Assembly: GCA_963728495.1 (NCBI GenBank)
Contig: CAVSKI010000003.1
Location: 124,001-188,000 of the forward strand
DNA: 64,000 bases
Origin: JACVRW01 sp963728495
GTDB lineage: Bacteria > Actinomycetota > Thermoleophilia > Solirubrobacterales > Thermoleophilaceae
Direction: 5' to 3'
This document shows, piece after piece, positions 48,476 to 57,214 of this stretch. Below the pieces are notes generated by a model. The model saw only the letters and a program-made list of their open reading frames with translations, did no database searches and was not told the DNA's origin. Numbering within the stretch: position 1 is the stretch's first letter; each line of letters starts with the position of its first letter. The position numbers and the translations under genes were made by a program.

Positions 48476-49888
48476 TCACGACCCGCTGCCCACCGGGGCG
48501 TCGGTCGGCTCGGTGTGCACGATCACGTCGGCCAGGGCGGGGCAGCGCTCGCGCACCGATTCCTCGATCGCTCCGGCATGGCGGTGGGCCGAGGGAAGCG
48601 GCTGGTCACCGGGGAGGGTGATCGTGACGAGCGCGACCCTTCCCTGCTCTCCGTCGCGGAAGCCGATCGCCGCCGGCGCCGCGCCGGTCACGTGCCGCAC
48701 GATGTCGTCGATCGCGTCCCGCTCGCCGGCGGTCTCGTCCACGGCCGGGCGTGTGGCCCAGTCCGTGCCCGAGAGCGGCTCGATATGGGTGTGCACGTTG
48801 CGCAGCTCGGGCAGCTCCGCGCGCACCCGCTGCTCGAGGCGCTCGACCACGTCGTGCGCCTCGGTGAGCGACAGCTCCTGCGGGAGCTTCACGTGCAGGG
48901 AGAGCTCGTAGCCGTCGGGCAGGTGCATCACGCGCACGTTGTGGACCTCGCGCACCTCCGGTGCGGCCGAGGCGGCGGCGGTGGCCAGCTCGCGCAGGTC
49001 GCCCAGAGTGGCCATCGGCTCCACGTGCACCACCACGTCGGCCGCGCCGAACTCCTCGCCCACCGCGGCCTCGATGGCGTCGGCCGTGGCGTGAGCCTGA
49101 GTCACGCCGGCATCGGAGGCCACCCCCACCACCAGGTCGACGAAGTGGCGCCCGGCCGCGTTTCGCACGCGCGCGCGGCGCAGCTCCACAGTCGCCCCGA
49201 CCCGGCCGAGCGCGGCGCGTATGCGGTCGTCTGCGTCGGCGCTGGCGCGATCCATCAACACGTCGACCGACTGCGTGGCGAGCCGAATGGCGGCCAGGAT
49301 CACCAGCACCGCCACGAACAGAGCGGCGGCGGCATCGGCCCGCGGCTCTCCGGCGGCAACGAAGATCAGGCCGATCAGCACCGCCACCGAGCCCGCGAGG
49401 TCCGAGGCGAAATGCAGGGCGTTCGCCCCCAGAGCAGGCGAGGCGTAGCGCCGGGCGGCCCTGCGGCTGACGACCGTCCGCGACGCGTCGACGGCGATCA
49501 CGAGAACGATCACCGCGATCGCCCACCAGGTCGCCTCCACCTGATGGCCGCCGCCGTCCACCAGGCGCCGCGCCGACTCGTAGGCGATGAAGAGGGACAC
49601 CAGCAGCAGGAAGGCGCTCTCGCCGAGCGCGGCGAGGTGCTCCGCCTTCCCGTGGCCGTAGTGGTGCTCCTGGTCGGGGGGGCGCACGGCCACGCGAACG
49701 GCGAAGAGGGTGAGGAGCGCGGCCACCAGATCGGTGCCCGAGTGAAGCGCCTCGGCGATGAAGGCCAGCGAACCGGTGGCCAAGCCGGTGGCCAGCTTGA
49801 TGGCCACGAGCAGGATCGCCGCCCCCACGCTGACCGCTGCGGTGCGCCGCATCGCGCGCCCATCGGCTGTCTCCCGAGCTGCGTTCAT
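48476..49888 (-). CDS. Cation diffusion facilitator transporter with three C-terminal domains
   Basis: The 470-residue protein is a CDF (Zn2+/Mn2+/Fe2+-H+ antiporter). Six helices lie in residues 15-205; the metal site is HSGTD (His49/Asp53) and HFASD (His159/Asp163), with HHYGHGKAEHLAALGES between. After the membrane part come three repeats of the ferredoxin-like ZT_dimer domain, each ending His-x-Glu-Pro: HVEP (288-291), HIEP (368-371) and HTEP (458-461). Usual CDF proteins have one such domain and about 300 residues. The ATG overlaps the rdgB stop. Confidence 0.93.
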   Translation of the reverse strand: MNAARETADGRAMRRTAAVSVGAAILLVAIKLATGLATGSLAFIAEALHSGTDLVAALLTLFAVRVAVRPPDQEHHYGHGKAEHLAALGESAFLLLVSLFIAYESARRLVDGGGHQVEATWWAIAVIVLVIAVDASRTVVSRRAARRYASPALGANALHFASDLAGSVAVLIGLIFVAAGEPRADAAAALFVAVLVILAAIRLATQSVDVLMDRASADADDRIRAALGRVGATVELRRARVRNAAGRHFVDLVVGVASDAGVTQAHATADAIEAAVGEEFGAADVVVHVEPMATLGDLRELATAAASAAPEVREVHNVRVMHLPDGYELSLHVKLPQELSLTEAHDVVERLEQRVRAELPELRNVHTHIEPLSGTDWATRPAVDETAGERDAIDDIVRHVTGAAPAAIGFRDGEQGRVALVTITLPGDQPLPSAHRHAGAIEESVRERCPALADVIVHTEPTDAPVGSGS

Positions 49889-51267
49889 CCGCGCGCGCGG
49901 CGAAACAGGTCGCGGATCGGGCCCCGGGGGCGCGCCTCGTCCTCGGCCCGCAGCAGCTTCGGCTTCAGCTCGCGGGCCGCGCGCCCGCGATGGCTGATGG
50001 CGTCCTTTTCCTCGGCGCTCAACTCGGCCATCGTGCGCCGGTCACCCGGATAGTCGTCCGGCACCACAGCGGGGTCGTAGCCGAAGCCACCCTCGCCGCG
50101 CGGCTCGTGGGTAAGGGTGCCGGAGCAGCGCCCGTGGACGATCAGCTCGCCGCCGTCGGGATCGACGAAGGCGATCGCGCAGACGTAGGTCACGCGGCCG
50201 TCGCCGTCCGGTGGAACCTCCTCAAGCAGCTTGGCCAGGTTCTGCTCGTCGCTCGCACCCTCGCCGGCGTAGCGGGCCGACCACACGCCGGGGGCGCCGC
50301 CGAGCGCCCGCGCCTCGATGCCGGAGTCGTCGGCAATGGTGGCCATTCCCGTGGCCGCCGCGGCAAAGCGGGCCTTGCGCAGGGCGTTGTCGGCGAACGT
50401 GGTGCCGGTCTCCGGCGGCAGCTCGACCTCGGCGGGGAGCGGTTCCAGCTCGATCGGGGCCATGATCTGCGCCAGCTCGCGCAGCTTGTGGTCGTTGCGG
50501 GTGGCGAGCACGAGCCGCACGGCGGGCTCCGCTAGACCCGCGGCGGCCACAGCTTCCTGCTGGGCCGCGCGTAGCTGCTCGATGCCGGCCGCTCCCAGCG
50601 CGAGCAGCTCGTCCAGGGAGGCCCGCGAGAGTGGGGTGCGCTCGGCCGTGGCCTGCACCTCCACGAGGCCGCCGTCGCCGGTCATCACCACGTTGGCGTC
50701 CACCTCGGCGTTCGAGTCCTCGGAGTAGTCGAGGTCGAGCAGCGCGCGGCCGTCGACCATCCCGCACGACACGGCGGCCACCGACCCGTTGAGCGGCAGC
50801 TCGCTCAGCTTGTCCTCGCTCACGAGCCGCAGCAGCGCCAGCTCCAGGGCCACGTAGCCGCCCGTGATCGACGCACAGCGCGTGCCACCGTCGGCCTCGA
50901 GCACGTCGCAGTCGATCCACACAGTGCGCTCCCCGAGCCGCTCGAAATCGATCACACCGCGCAGCGAGCGGCCGATCAGCCGCTGGATCTCCACCGTGCG
51001 GCCATCCGGCCGCCCCTTGGACACGTCCCGGCGCTTGCGCTCGCCGGTCGACGCGGGCAGCATTCCGTACTCGGCGGTGGCCCAGCCGCGGCCCTTCCCG
51101 GACATCCAGCGCGGAACCTCCTCGTCCACCGTGGCCGTGCAGATCACGCGGGTGCCGCCGGCCTCGATGAGACAGGAGCCGGTGGCCGTGGTGACGAAGC
51201 CGGGAGTGAAGCGGACCTCGCGCAGGTCGCCGGGAGAGCGGCCGTCGTTGCGGGCGCCGTCGCTCAT
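49885..51267 (-). CDS. rph: Fused RNase PH and XTP/dITP pyrophosphatase
   Basis: The 460-residue protein joins two enzymes. Residues 1-245 are RNase PH (tRNA 3' trimming): ARNDGRSPGDLREVRFTPGF, WATAEYGMLPASTGERKRRD, GRTVEIQRLIGRSLRGVIDF and LDLDYSEDSNAEVDANVVMT. Residues 250-460 are a RdgB/Ham1 house-cleaning pyrophosphatase: LVLATRNDHKLRELAQIM, GTTFADNALRKARFAA, IADDSGIEARALGGAPGVWS and GEGGFGYDPAVVPD. The two genes are often adjacent; here the stop between them is lost and no linker gap remains. It is coupled to murI and the CDF gene by 4-bp overlaps. Confidence 0.95.
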   Translation of the reverse strand: MSDGARNDGRSPGDLREVRFTPGFVTTATGSCLIEAGGTRVICTATVDEEVPRWMSGKGRGWATAEYGMLPASTGERKRRDVSKGRPDGRTVEIQRLIGRSLRGVIDFERLGERTVWIDCDVLEADGGTRCASITGGYVALELALLRLVSEDKLSELPLNGSVAAVSCGMVDGRALLDLDYSEDSNAEVDANVVMTGDGGLVEVQATAERTPLSRASLDELLALGAAGIEQLRAAQQEAVAAAGLAEPAVRLVLATRNDHKLRELAQIMAPIELEPLPAEVELPPETGTTFADNALRKARFAAAATGMATIADDSGIEARALGGAPGVWSARYAGEGASDEQNLAKLLEEVPPDGDGRVTYVCAIAFVDPDGGELIVHGRCSGTLTHEPRGEGGFGYDPAVVPDDYPGDRRTMAELSAEEKDAISHRGRAARELKPKLLRAEDEARPRGPIRDLFRRARG

Positions 51268-52109
51268 GCGGCGCTTCTCGCGCTCGTGGTGAGGCTGACC
51301 TTCACGTGCTCGACCTCCCCTATCGGAAGTTGAAGGAAACGGATGCCCAGGCGCCGGAACCCAACCGGGTCGCCGGTGGCCAGAAAGCGGTACTCACCGC
51401 GCCGGCTCTCGTGGTTCTCGAGCCCGGTGGCCCGCAGGCGCGCCTCGACCTCGCCGGCGATCGCCTCCCCGGAGCTGACTATCGACACGCGGCGGCCAAG
51501 CTCACGCTGAAGCACCGGGCGGACGATCGGGTAGTGGGTGCAACCGAGGATCACCGTGTCCACACCGGCGCGCTTGAGGGGCCGGCAGGCGCCCTCGATG
51601 CAGGCCAGCGTGCGGTGATCGACCTCGCCTCCCTCCTGAATCAGGGGCGCCAGCTCCGCGGAGGCCACCGCGTGGAGCTCGGCTTCGGGCGCGGCCTCAG
51701 CCAGAGCGCGAGCGTAGGCGCCGCTGGCCACCGTGGCGGGCGTGGCTATCAGGCCGACGCGGCCGTTGCGAGTGGCCGCCGCGGCCAAGCGCGACTCCGG
51801 GCGCACCACACCCACCACGGGCACCCGCTGCTCGAGCTCTTGGCGCAGGGCGGGCAGCGCCGCCGCGGTGGCCGAGTTGCACGCCACCACGAGCAACTTG
51901 GCACCCCGGTCGAGCAGGATGCCCGCGAGCTCGCGCGCGAAGCCGAGCAGCTCCTCCCTCGAGCGGTCGCCATAGGGAAAGCGTGCGGTGTCGCCGAGAT
52001 AGAGAAAGTCCTCATGGGGAAGCGACACGAGGCACTCGTGCAGCACAGTCAACCCGCCCACACCGGAGTCGAAGACGGCTACGGGCAGCGTTCGGTCGCG
52101 ACTCGCCAC
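51264..52109 (-). CDS. murI: Glutamate racemase
   Basis: The 281-residue enzyme makes D-glutamate for peptidoglycan. Seen are VAVFDSGVGGLTVLHECLVS, FLYLGDTARFPYGDRSREEL, the first catalytic Cys in LLVVACNSATAAALPAL, and the second in VDTVILGCTHYPIVRPVLQ. It starts with GTG 52107-52109 and its stop overlaps the RNase PH start. Together with alr it supplies both D-amino acids of the wall in this window. Confidence 0.96.
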   Translation of the reverse strand: MASRDRTLPVAVFDSGVGGLTVLHECLVSLPHEDFLYLGDTARFPYGDRSREELLGFARELAGILLDRGAKLLVVACNSATAAALPALRQELEQRVPVVGVVRPESRLAAAATRNGRVGLIATPATVASGAYARALAEAAPEAELHAVASAELAPLIQEGGEVDHRTLACIEGACRPLKRAGVDTVILGCTHYPIVRPVLQRELGRRVSIVSSGEAIAGEVEARLRATGLENHESRRGEYRFLATGDPVGFRRLGIRFLQLPIGEVEHVKVSLTTSARSAA

Positions 52110-52187
52110 GACCGCCTATGGTGGCACGCCGCCCGGAGCGCGGCGAGCCTTGGCCGACCCGGGGCGCCCGGGCAAGGGACGAAGCGA

Positions 52188-52237
52188 GGGGTTGGGCGCC
52201 TTTCGGCTTCATATCAACCCATAAAGCGCCCCACCCC
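52188..52237. terminator. Imperfect GC stem-loop downstream of the pilin gene
   Basis: GGGGTTGGGCGCCTTT (52188-52203) is nearly complementary to AAAGCGCCCCACCCC (52223-52237), with mismatches and a 19-base A/T-richer loop. It lies 50-100 bases past the pilin stop on the reverse strand, upstream of murI. It could end the pilin transcript. Strength not assessed. Confidence 0.4.
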
Positions 52238-52288
52238 CTGCTTGGAAGCATTTGGAAGGACGGCGGCAACCTCACGCTCGTCGGGCCC

Positions 52289-52507
52289 CTAGAACTGCAC
52301 CTTGCGCACCGCCTCCTTGATCTTCCCGATGATCACGTCGCCGAGCTCCTTGCCCTCGTCGGTGCGAAAGCCCTTCATCGCGGCCACCACGCCGGCCATG
52401 ACCAGGGCCACGAGCAGGATCAGCGCCACGTACTCCACCGTCCCCTGACCCCCCTCGCGGCGCAGGTTGAGCAGCGCGCCGTGAATGCGTCCCATCAGGC
52501 AGTACAT
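52289..52507 (-). CDS. Flp/Fap-type pilin
   Basis: The 72-residue protein has a short basic leader (MYCLMGRIHGALLNLRREGG), a prepilin-type site G20-Q21 followed by Glu25-Tyr26 in QGTVEYVALI, a hydrophobic helix LILLVALVMAGVVAAM and a charged tail RTDEGKELGDVIIGKIKEAV. This is the Flp (Tad) pilin form. GGGAGG lies seven bases before the ATG. No tadA, tadB, tadC or prepilin peptidase gene is in the window, so it is an orphan here. It is divergent from asnB across 116 bp. Confidence 0.85.
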   Translation of the reverse strand: MYCLMGRIHGALLNLRREGGQGTVEYVALILLVALVMAGVVAAMKGFRTDEGKELGDVIIGKIKEAVRKVQF

Positions 52508-52623
52508 CGATCGACCTCCCGGTCCGTAGTAGAGAGGTCGATGCTGAGGCCGGCGGGCGCACGGCTCCAGACCTGGGTGTGACAAAGCTGCGACAGCGGG
52601 CCTGCCTGCCAAGATGGCGGCGA

Positions 52624-54489
52624 ATGTGCGGGATCGGAGCGATTCTCGATCCGGCCGGCCCACCCGCCCCCGACGCCGCCCAGCGGATGGTCGAAGCGCT
52701 GCGGCACCGTGGGCCCGACGGAGACGCCGTCCGGCGCATCGGCCCGGTCGCGCTGGCCCACACCCGCCTGGCGATCATCGACGTCGCGGGCGGCGACCAG
52801 CCGCTCGATTCCGAGGACGGCGCGGTGACCCTCATCGCCAACGCGGAGATCTACAACCACCGGCCGCTGCGAACCAAGCTCGAAGCGCGCGGCCACCGGT
52901 TCGCGACCGGATCCGACTGTGAGGCGATCCTCCACGCCTACGAGGAGAGCGGACCCGAGTGCGTGCGCGAGCTCAACGGGCTCTTTGCCTTCGCGCTCTG
53001 GGACGACCGGCGCCAGCGTCTGGTGGCCGCCCGCGACGAGTTCGGCGTCAAGCCCCTGTATTGGTGGAGCGACGGCCGTCGCGTGGCCGTGGCCTCGGAG
53101 ATAGGGGCGCTCCTCGGAGCGGGGCTGGTGAGGGCGGAGGTCGACCGCACCGCGCTCGACCACTACCTCGCCTGCCGCTTCGTTCCCGCACCGCGCACTC
53201 TGTTCGCGGGCATCAACAAGCTGCCCGCAGCGTCGACCCTGGTGGTCGAGGCGGGCGGCCCCCCACGCGTCGACACCTGGCGCTCGGCCCCGGACGAGCC
53301 CTATCGCGACCTCTCCGACGACACCCTGGCGGAGTTGCTCGCCGAGCGCTTCACCGACGCGGTCGAGCGTCAGATGATGTCCGATGTCCCCTACGGAGCC
53401 TTCCTGTCGGGCGGCGTGGACTCGGCTGCGGTCGTGGCGGCCATGGCCGCCCGCTCGGAGCGGCCCCCCACGACCTTCACGATCGGCTTTCCTGGCCACG
53501 GCGGCCTGCTCGACGAGCGTGCGCCCGCGGCCGAGAGCGCCCGGCTGATCGGCACCGCCCACCACGACACGGCCATGCACCAGACCGACTTCCTGTCCGA
53601 GCTGGCGCGGGCGATTCCGCACCTCGAGGAGCCGTGCGGGATCCCGTCGGCACCCCCGCTGGGCCAGTTGGCGCGCTTCGCCGCCGAGCGCGTGAAGGTG
53701 GTGCTGGCCGGCCAGGGCGCCGACGAGCCCCACGGCGGCTACGGACGCCATCAGGCGGCCGCGCTGCTGGGACCCCTGCGCGCCGCGCCGGCGGCACTCG
53801 CCTCGCCTGCCGCCGCGGTGGCCCGGGCACTGCCCCGAGCAGCCCGGGCGCACCGGGCGGCCCATGTGCTCGGCGGCCGGGGCGACGCCGGCCGGCTGCT
53901 GCGCCTGGTCGAGATCACCGATCTCCACGTTCGCTCGATGCTGCTCGGGCAGCCGGGCGCCGCGGCACAGGAGGAGCGGCTCGAGCTGGCGCGCGGCGTG
54001 CTGGGCGACGTCCATGGGCGCAGCCTGCTCGAGCAGGCGCTCTACCTCGACACGCGGATGTTCCTGCCCGACGGGATCCTCATCTGCAACGACAAGATGT
54101 CGATGGCCGCGAGCCTCGAGTTGCGCGTGCCCTTCCTCGACGTCGAGCTCATGCGCTTCGTCGAGCGCATCCCCGCTCGCGCGCGCGTCCGCCCGCGATC
54201 CGGCAAGCGCCTGCACCGAATGGCCATGCAGAGACTGCTGCCGCCGGGCATCGCCGGTCGGCCCAAGCACGGCTTCTCGACCCCCTACGACGACTGGCTG
54301 CGCGCCTCGCTGGGGCAGGAGGTCGAGCGTCGCTACGCCGCGGGCTCCGCAGTGTCCGAGCTGGTCGACCCCGAGGGAGTGCGGACGCTGGTCCACCAGC
54401 ACCGCAGCGGGCGCGTCGATCACAAGAGCGTCCTCTACTGCCTGCTCGAGCTGTCCGAGTGGCACGCCGCGTTCATCGAGGCGCCGTGA
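52624..54489 (+). CDS. asnB: Asparagine synthetase (glutamine-hydrolysing)
   Basis: The 621-residue protein has a class II glutaminase domain starting MCGIGAILDPAG (Cys2 nucleophile) with LRHRGPDGDAV, and a synthetase domain with the pyrophosphatase loop FLSGGVDSAAV (Ser262-Ser267). GQGADEPHGGYGRHQ is seen in place of the common GEGADELFGGY, with Gln for Glu. It then shows KMSMAASLELRVPFLDVELM. Relatives of this form act in amidation of cell-surface or natural-product substrates as well as Asn synthesis. A glycosyltransferase is coupled downstream (GTGA), which favours a surface-polymer role. Confidence 0.92.
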   Translation: MCGIGAILDPAGPPAPDAAQRMVEALRHRGPDGDAVRRIGPVALAHTRLAIIDVAGGDQPLDSEDGAVTLIANAEIYNHRPLRTKLEARGHRFATGSDCEAILHAYEESGPECVRELNGLFAFALWDDRRQRLVAARDEFGVKPLYWWSDGRRVAVASEIGALLGAGLVRAEVDRTALDHYLACRFVPAPRTLFAGINKLPAASTLVVEAGGPPRVDTWRSAPDEPYRDLSDDTLAELLAERFTDAVERQMMSDVPYGAFLSGGVDSAAVVAAMAARSERPPTTFTIGFPGHGGLLDERAPAAESARLIGTAHHDTAMHQTDFLSELARAIPHLEEPCGIPSAPPLGQLARFAAERVKVVLAGQGADEPHGGYGRHQAAALLGPLRAAPAALASPAAAVARALPRAARAHRAAHVLGGRGDAGRLLRLVEITDLHVRSMLLGQPGAAAQEERLELARGVLGDVHGRSLLEQALYLDTRMFLPDGILICNDKMSMAASLELRVPFLDVELMRFVERIPARARVRPRSGKRLHRMAMQRLLPPGIAGRPKHGFSTPYDDWLRASLGQEVERRYAAGSAVSELVDPEGVRTLVHQHRSGRVDHKSVLYCLLELSEWHAAFIEAP

Positions 54490-55409
54490 CGCGCATCCTC
54501 TACGTCCATTCCCGCAAGGCCAGCTTCGTGGCCATCGACCGCGCGATCCTGGCCGAGCGCTTCGAGGTCGAGGACCTCTACCAGCCGGGCCGGGTGCCCA
54601 ATCCGCTGAAGGTGGTGCGCGGCGTGCTGCGCTGCGATCTCGTGTTCGGCTGGTTTGCCTCCTGGCACACGTTCCTTCCGATCACGCTGGCGTGGCTGAT
54701 GCGAAAGCCGTCGGTGCTGATCATGGGCGGCTTCGACACGGCCAACATGCCCGACATCGGATACGGGCACCAGCAGGGCGGCCTCCGTATGCACGCGAGC
54801 CGCTGGATCTTCCGCCGCGCCACCCGGCTCATCACCAACTCGAGCTACTCGCTTACCGAGATCGAGCGCAACACGCCCATTCCCGCGGCGCGGGTGACGG
54901 TGGTCCATCACGGTGTGCCGGATCCGTTCGGCGAGGAGCCCGGGGCGAAGGAACGCGAGGCGCTCACGGTTGGGGCCGTCGACCGCGGCACGCTGATCCA
55001 GAAGGGTCAGCTCCCCTTCGTGCAGGCCGCTCGCGAGCTTCCGGACGTACCGTTCGTGCTGGCCGGCAAATGGCTCGACGACGCGGTGGAGGAGCTCCGC
55101 GCGGCCGCGCCACCGAGCGTCGAGTTCACGGGCTGGCTCTCGCAGGGCGACCTGCTCGCCCGCTACCGGCGCGCGGCGGTGTACGTGCAGGCCTCGCGGC
55201 ACGAGGGCTTCGGCCTGGCCGTGGCGGAGGCGATGCTGGCCGGTTGCGTGCCCGTGGTGGTGAACGCCACGGCAATGCCCGAGGTCGTGGGTGATGCCGG
55301 GGTTCTGATCGACTCTCAGCGAGCCGCAGGAGGTGGCCGAGGGCGTGCGGCGGGCACTCGAGCTCGGCCCGGAAGCGGCGCGCCGCGCGCGCGAGCGTAT
55401 TCTCACTGA
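54486..55409 (+). CDS. Group 1 (GT4-type) glycosyltransferase, C-terminus shifted in frame
   Basis: The protein of about 307 residues has a GT-B fold: opening VTRILYVHSRKASFVAIDRA, SVLIMGGFDTANMPDIGYGH, SYSLTEIERNTPIP, VTVVHHGVPDPFG, LPDVPFVLAGKWLDDAVEEL, and the C-terminal donor motif ASRHEGFGLAVAEAMLAGCV with PEVVGDAGVLID. After base 55313 the frame degenerates into Arg/Gly repeats and stops at 55409. The frame one base later reads EPQEVAEGVRRALELGPEAA, and the third frame after 55410 reads FPMESRREGILRVVDEALGR, the expected end. Two extra bases would explain this. It is coupled to asnB. Confidence 0.85.
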   Translation: MTRILYVHSRKASFVAIDRAILAERFEVEDLYQPGRVPNPLKVVRGVLRCDLVFGWFASWHTFLPITLAWLMRKPSVLIMGGFDTANMPDIGYGHQQGGLRMHASRWIFRRATRLITNSSYSLTEIERNTPIPAARVTVVHHGVPDPFGEEPGAKEREALTVGAVDRGTLIQKGQLPFVQAARELPDVPFVLAGKWLDDAVEELRAAAPPSVEFTGWLSQGDLLARYRRAAVYVQASRHEGFGLAVAEAMLAGCVPVVVNATAMPEVVGDAGVLIDSQRAAGGGRGRAAGTRARPGSGAPRARAYSH

Positions 55410-55481
55410 GCTTTCCGATGGAGAGCCGGAGAGAAGGGATCCTGCGAGTGGTGGACGAGGCGCTTGGCCGAACGAGCCTGA

Positions 55482-56192
55482 GCCGAGCGGAGCCGGCGCG
55501 ACGCCCTGCTGCTCGAGCTCGGGGCGCTGGTATACGAGCTGCACCGGCACGGCCGGCGCGCGCCGGAGCTGCTGCAGGAGAAGGCGGCCGAGCTCGACGG
55601 CCTCGAGGATCGAGGAGACGAAACCGACGTTGACGACGCATGCCCAGAGTGCGGCGAACCGGCCGAGCGCGGCCAGCTCGTGTGCCTCAACTGCGGCGGG
55701 CGCCTGCAACTCGACCCGGACGAGCAGCCAAGAAGAACGACGCCCGGAGCCCTGGCCGCCCTCCTTGCTGTCGTGGTCCTGGTAGCCGGCGCCGCCGGGA
55801 TTCGCCTTGAGCGAGCTGACCAGCGGATCAGAGGACGACGAGCAGGTGCAGAGGACCGCGGAGCCGGCGCCGCCACCCGAAACGGAAACCGCAGCCGAGC
55901 CCAAACCAAAGGACAAAGGCACCCCCCAGAAACCCAAGCGGAGCCTGCTGCTCAAATGGCCCGCCGGCCTCACTGCGCATACCGTGATCCTCGTGAACGC
56001 CGAGGACCGTGGGTCCGCGCGCCGGGTCGCGATCGAGGCCGCCCGGACGGGGATCGAGGCGGGCGTGCTGCGCTCCGAGGACTACGACCTCGGCAGCGGG
56101 CTCTGGATCGTCTTCGCCGGGCGCTTCGACACCCGCCGCGGCGCCGAGCGCCAGGCCGAGGACCTGAGCCTGCGCTACCCGGGTACCTACGT

Positions 56193-56220
<28 letters not shown>
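55482..56220 (+). CDS. Zinc-ribbon, membrane and SPOR-like protein, broken by one frame shift
   Basis: A frame open from 55482 reads RDALLLELGALVYELHRHGR, RAPELLQEKAAELDGLED, a zinc ribbon (CPECGEPAERGQLVCLNCGG) and a membrane helix ALAALLAVVVLVAGAAG. At about 55799 the sense continues in the frame starting near 55800: FALSELTSGSEDDEQVQRTA, a Pro/Lys linker, then a SPOR-like domain (HTVILVNAEDRGSARRVAIE and DLGSGLWIVFAGRFDTRRGA) ending at 56220. SPOR domains bind denuded glycan. No start codon is evident in the first frame, so the 5' end is unresolved. It overlaps the convergent deacetylase by 28 bp. Confidence 0.65.
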
Positions 56221-57194
<974 letters not shown>

Positions 57195-57197
57195 GGC

Positions 57198-57214
57198 GCC
57201 GGTACGGTACCGGC
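57198..57214. promoter_or_regulatory. Palindromic bidirectional promoter core, HDAC/nadB
   Basis: GCCGGTAC (57198-57205) and GTACCGGC (57207-57214) form a 17-bp palindrome with one central base. It fills almost the whole 20-bp intergenic region. On the forward strand TACGGT ends six bases before the nadB GTG. On the reverse strand TACCGT ends nine bases before the deacetylase ATG. Two -10 elements would therefore overlap head to head. Confidence 0.5.

Noticed and set aside
48369..48479. 84-residue protein reading through the tandem repeats
   Set aside because: The extra 37 residues are encoded by the 45-bp repeats and precede a good hydrophobic start; the repeat encodes RNA structure rather than protein.
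55310..55805. Programmed frameshifting
   Set aside because: Four independent shifts without slippery heptamers or downstream structure are better explained by sequence error or decay.
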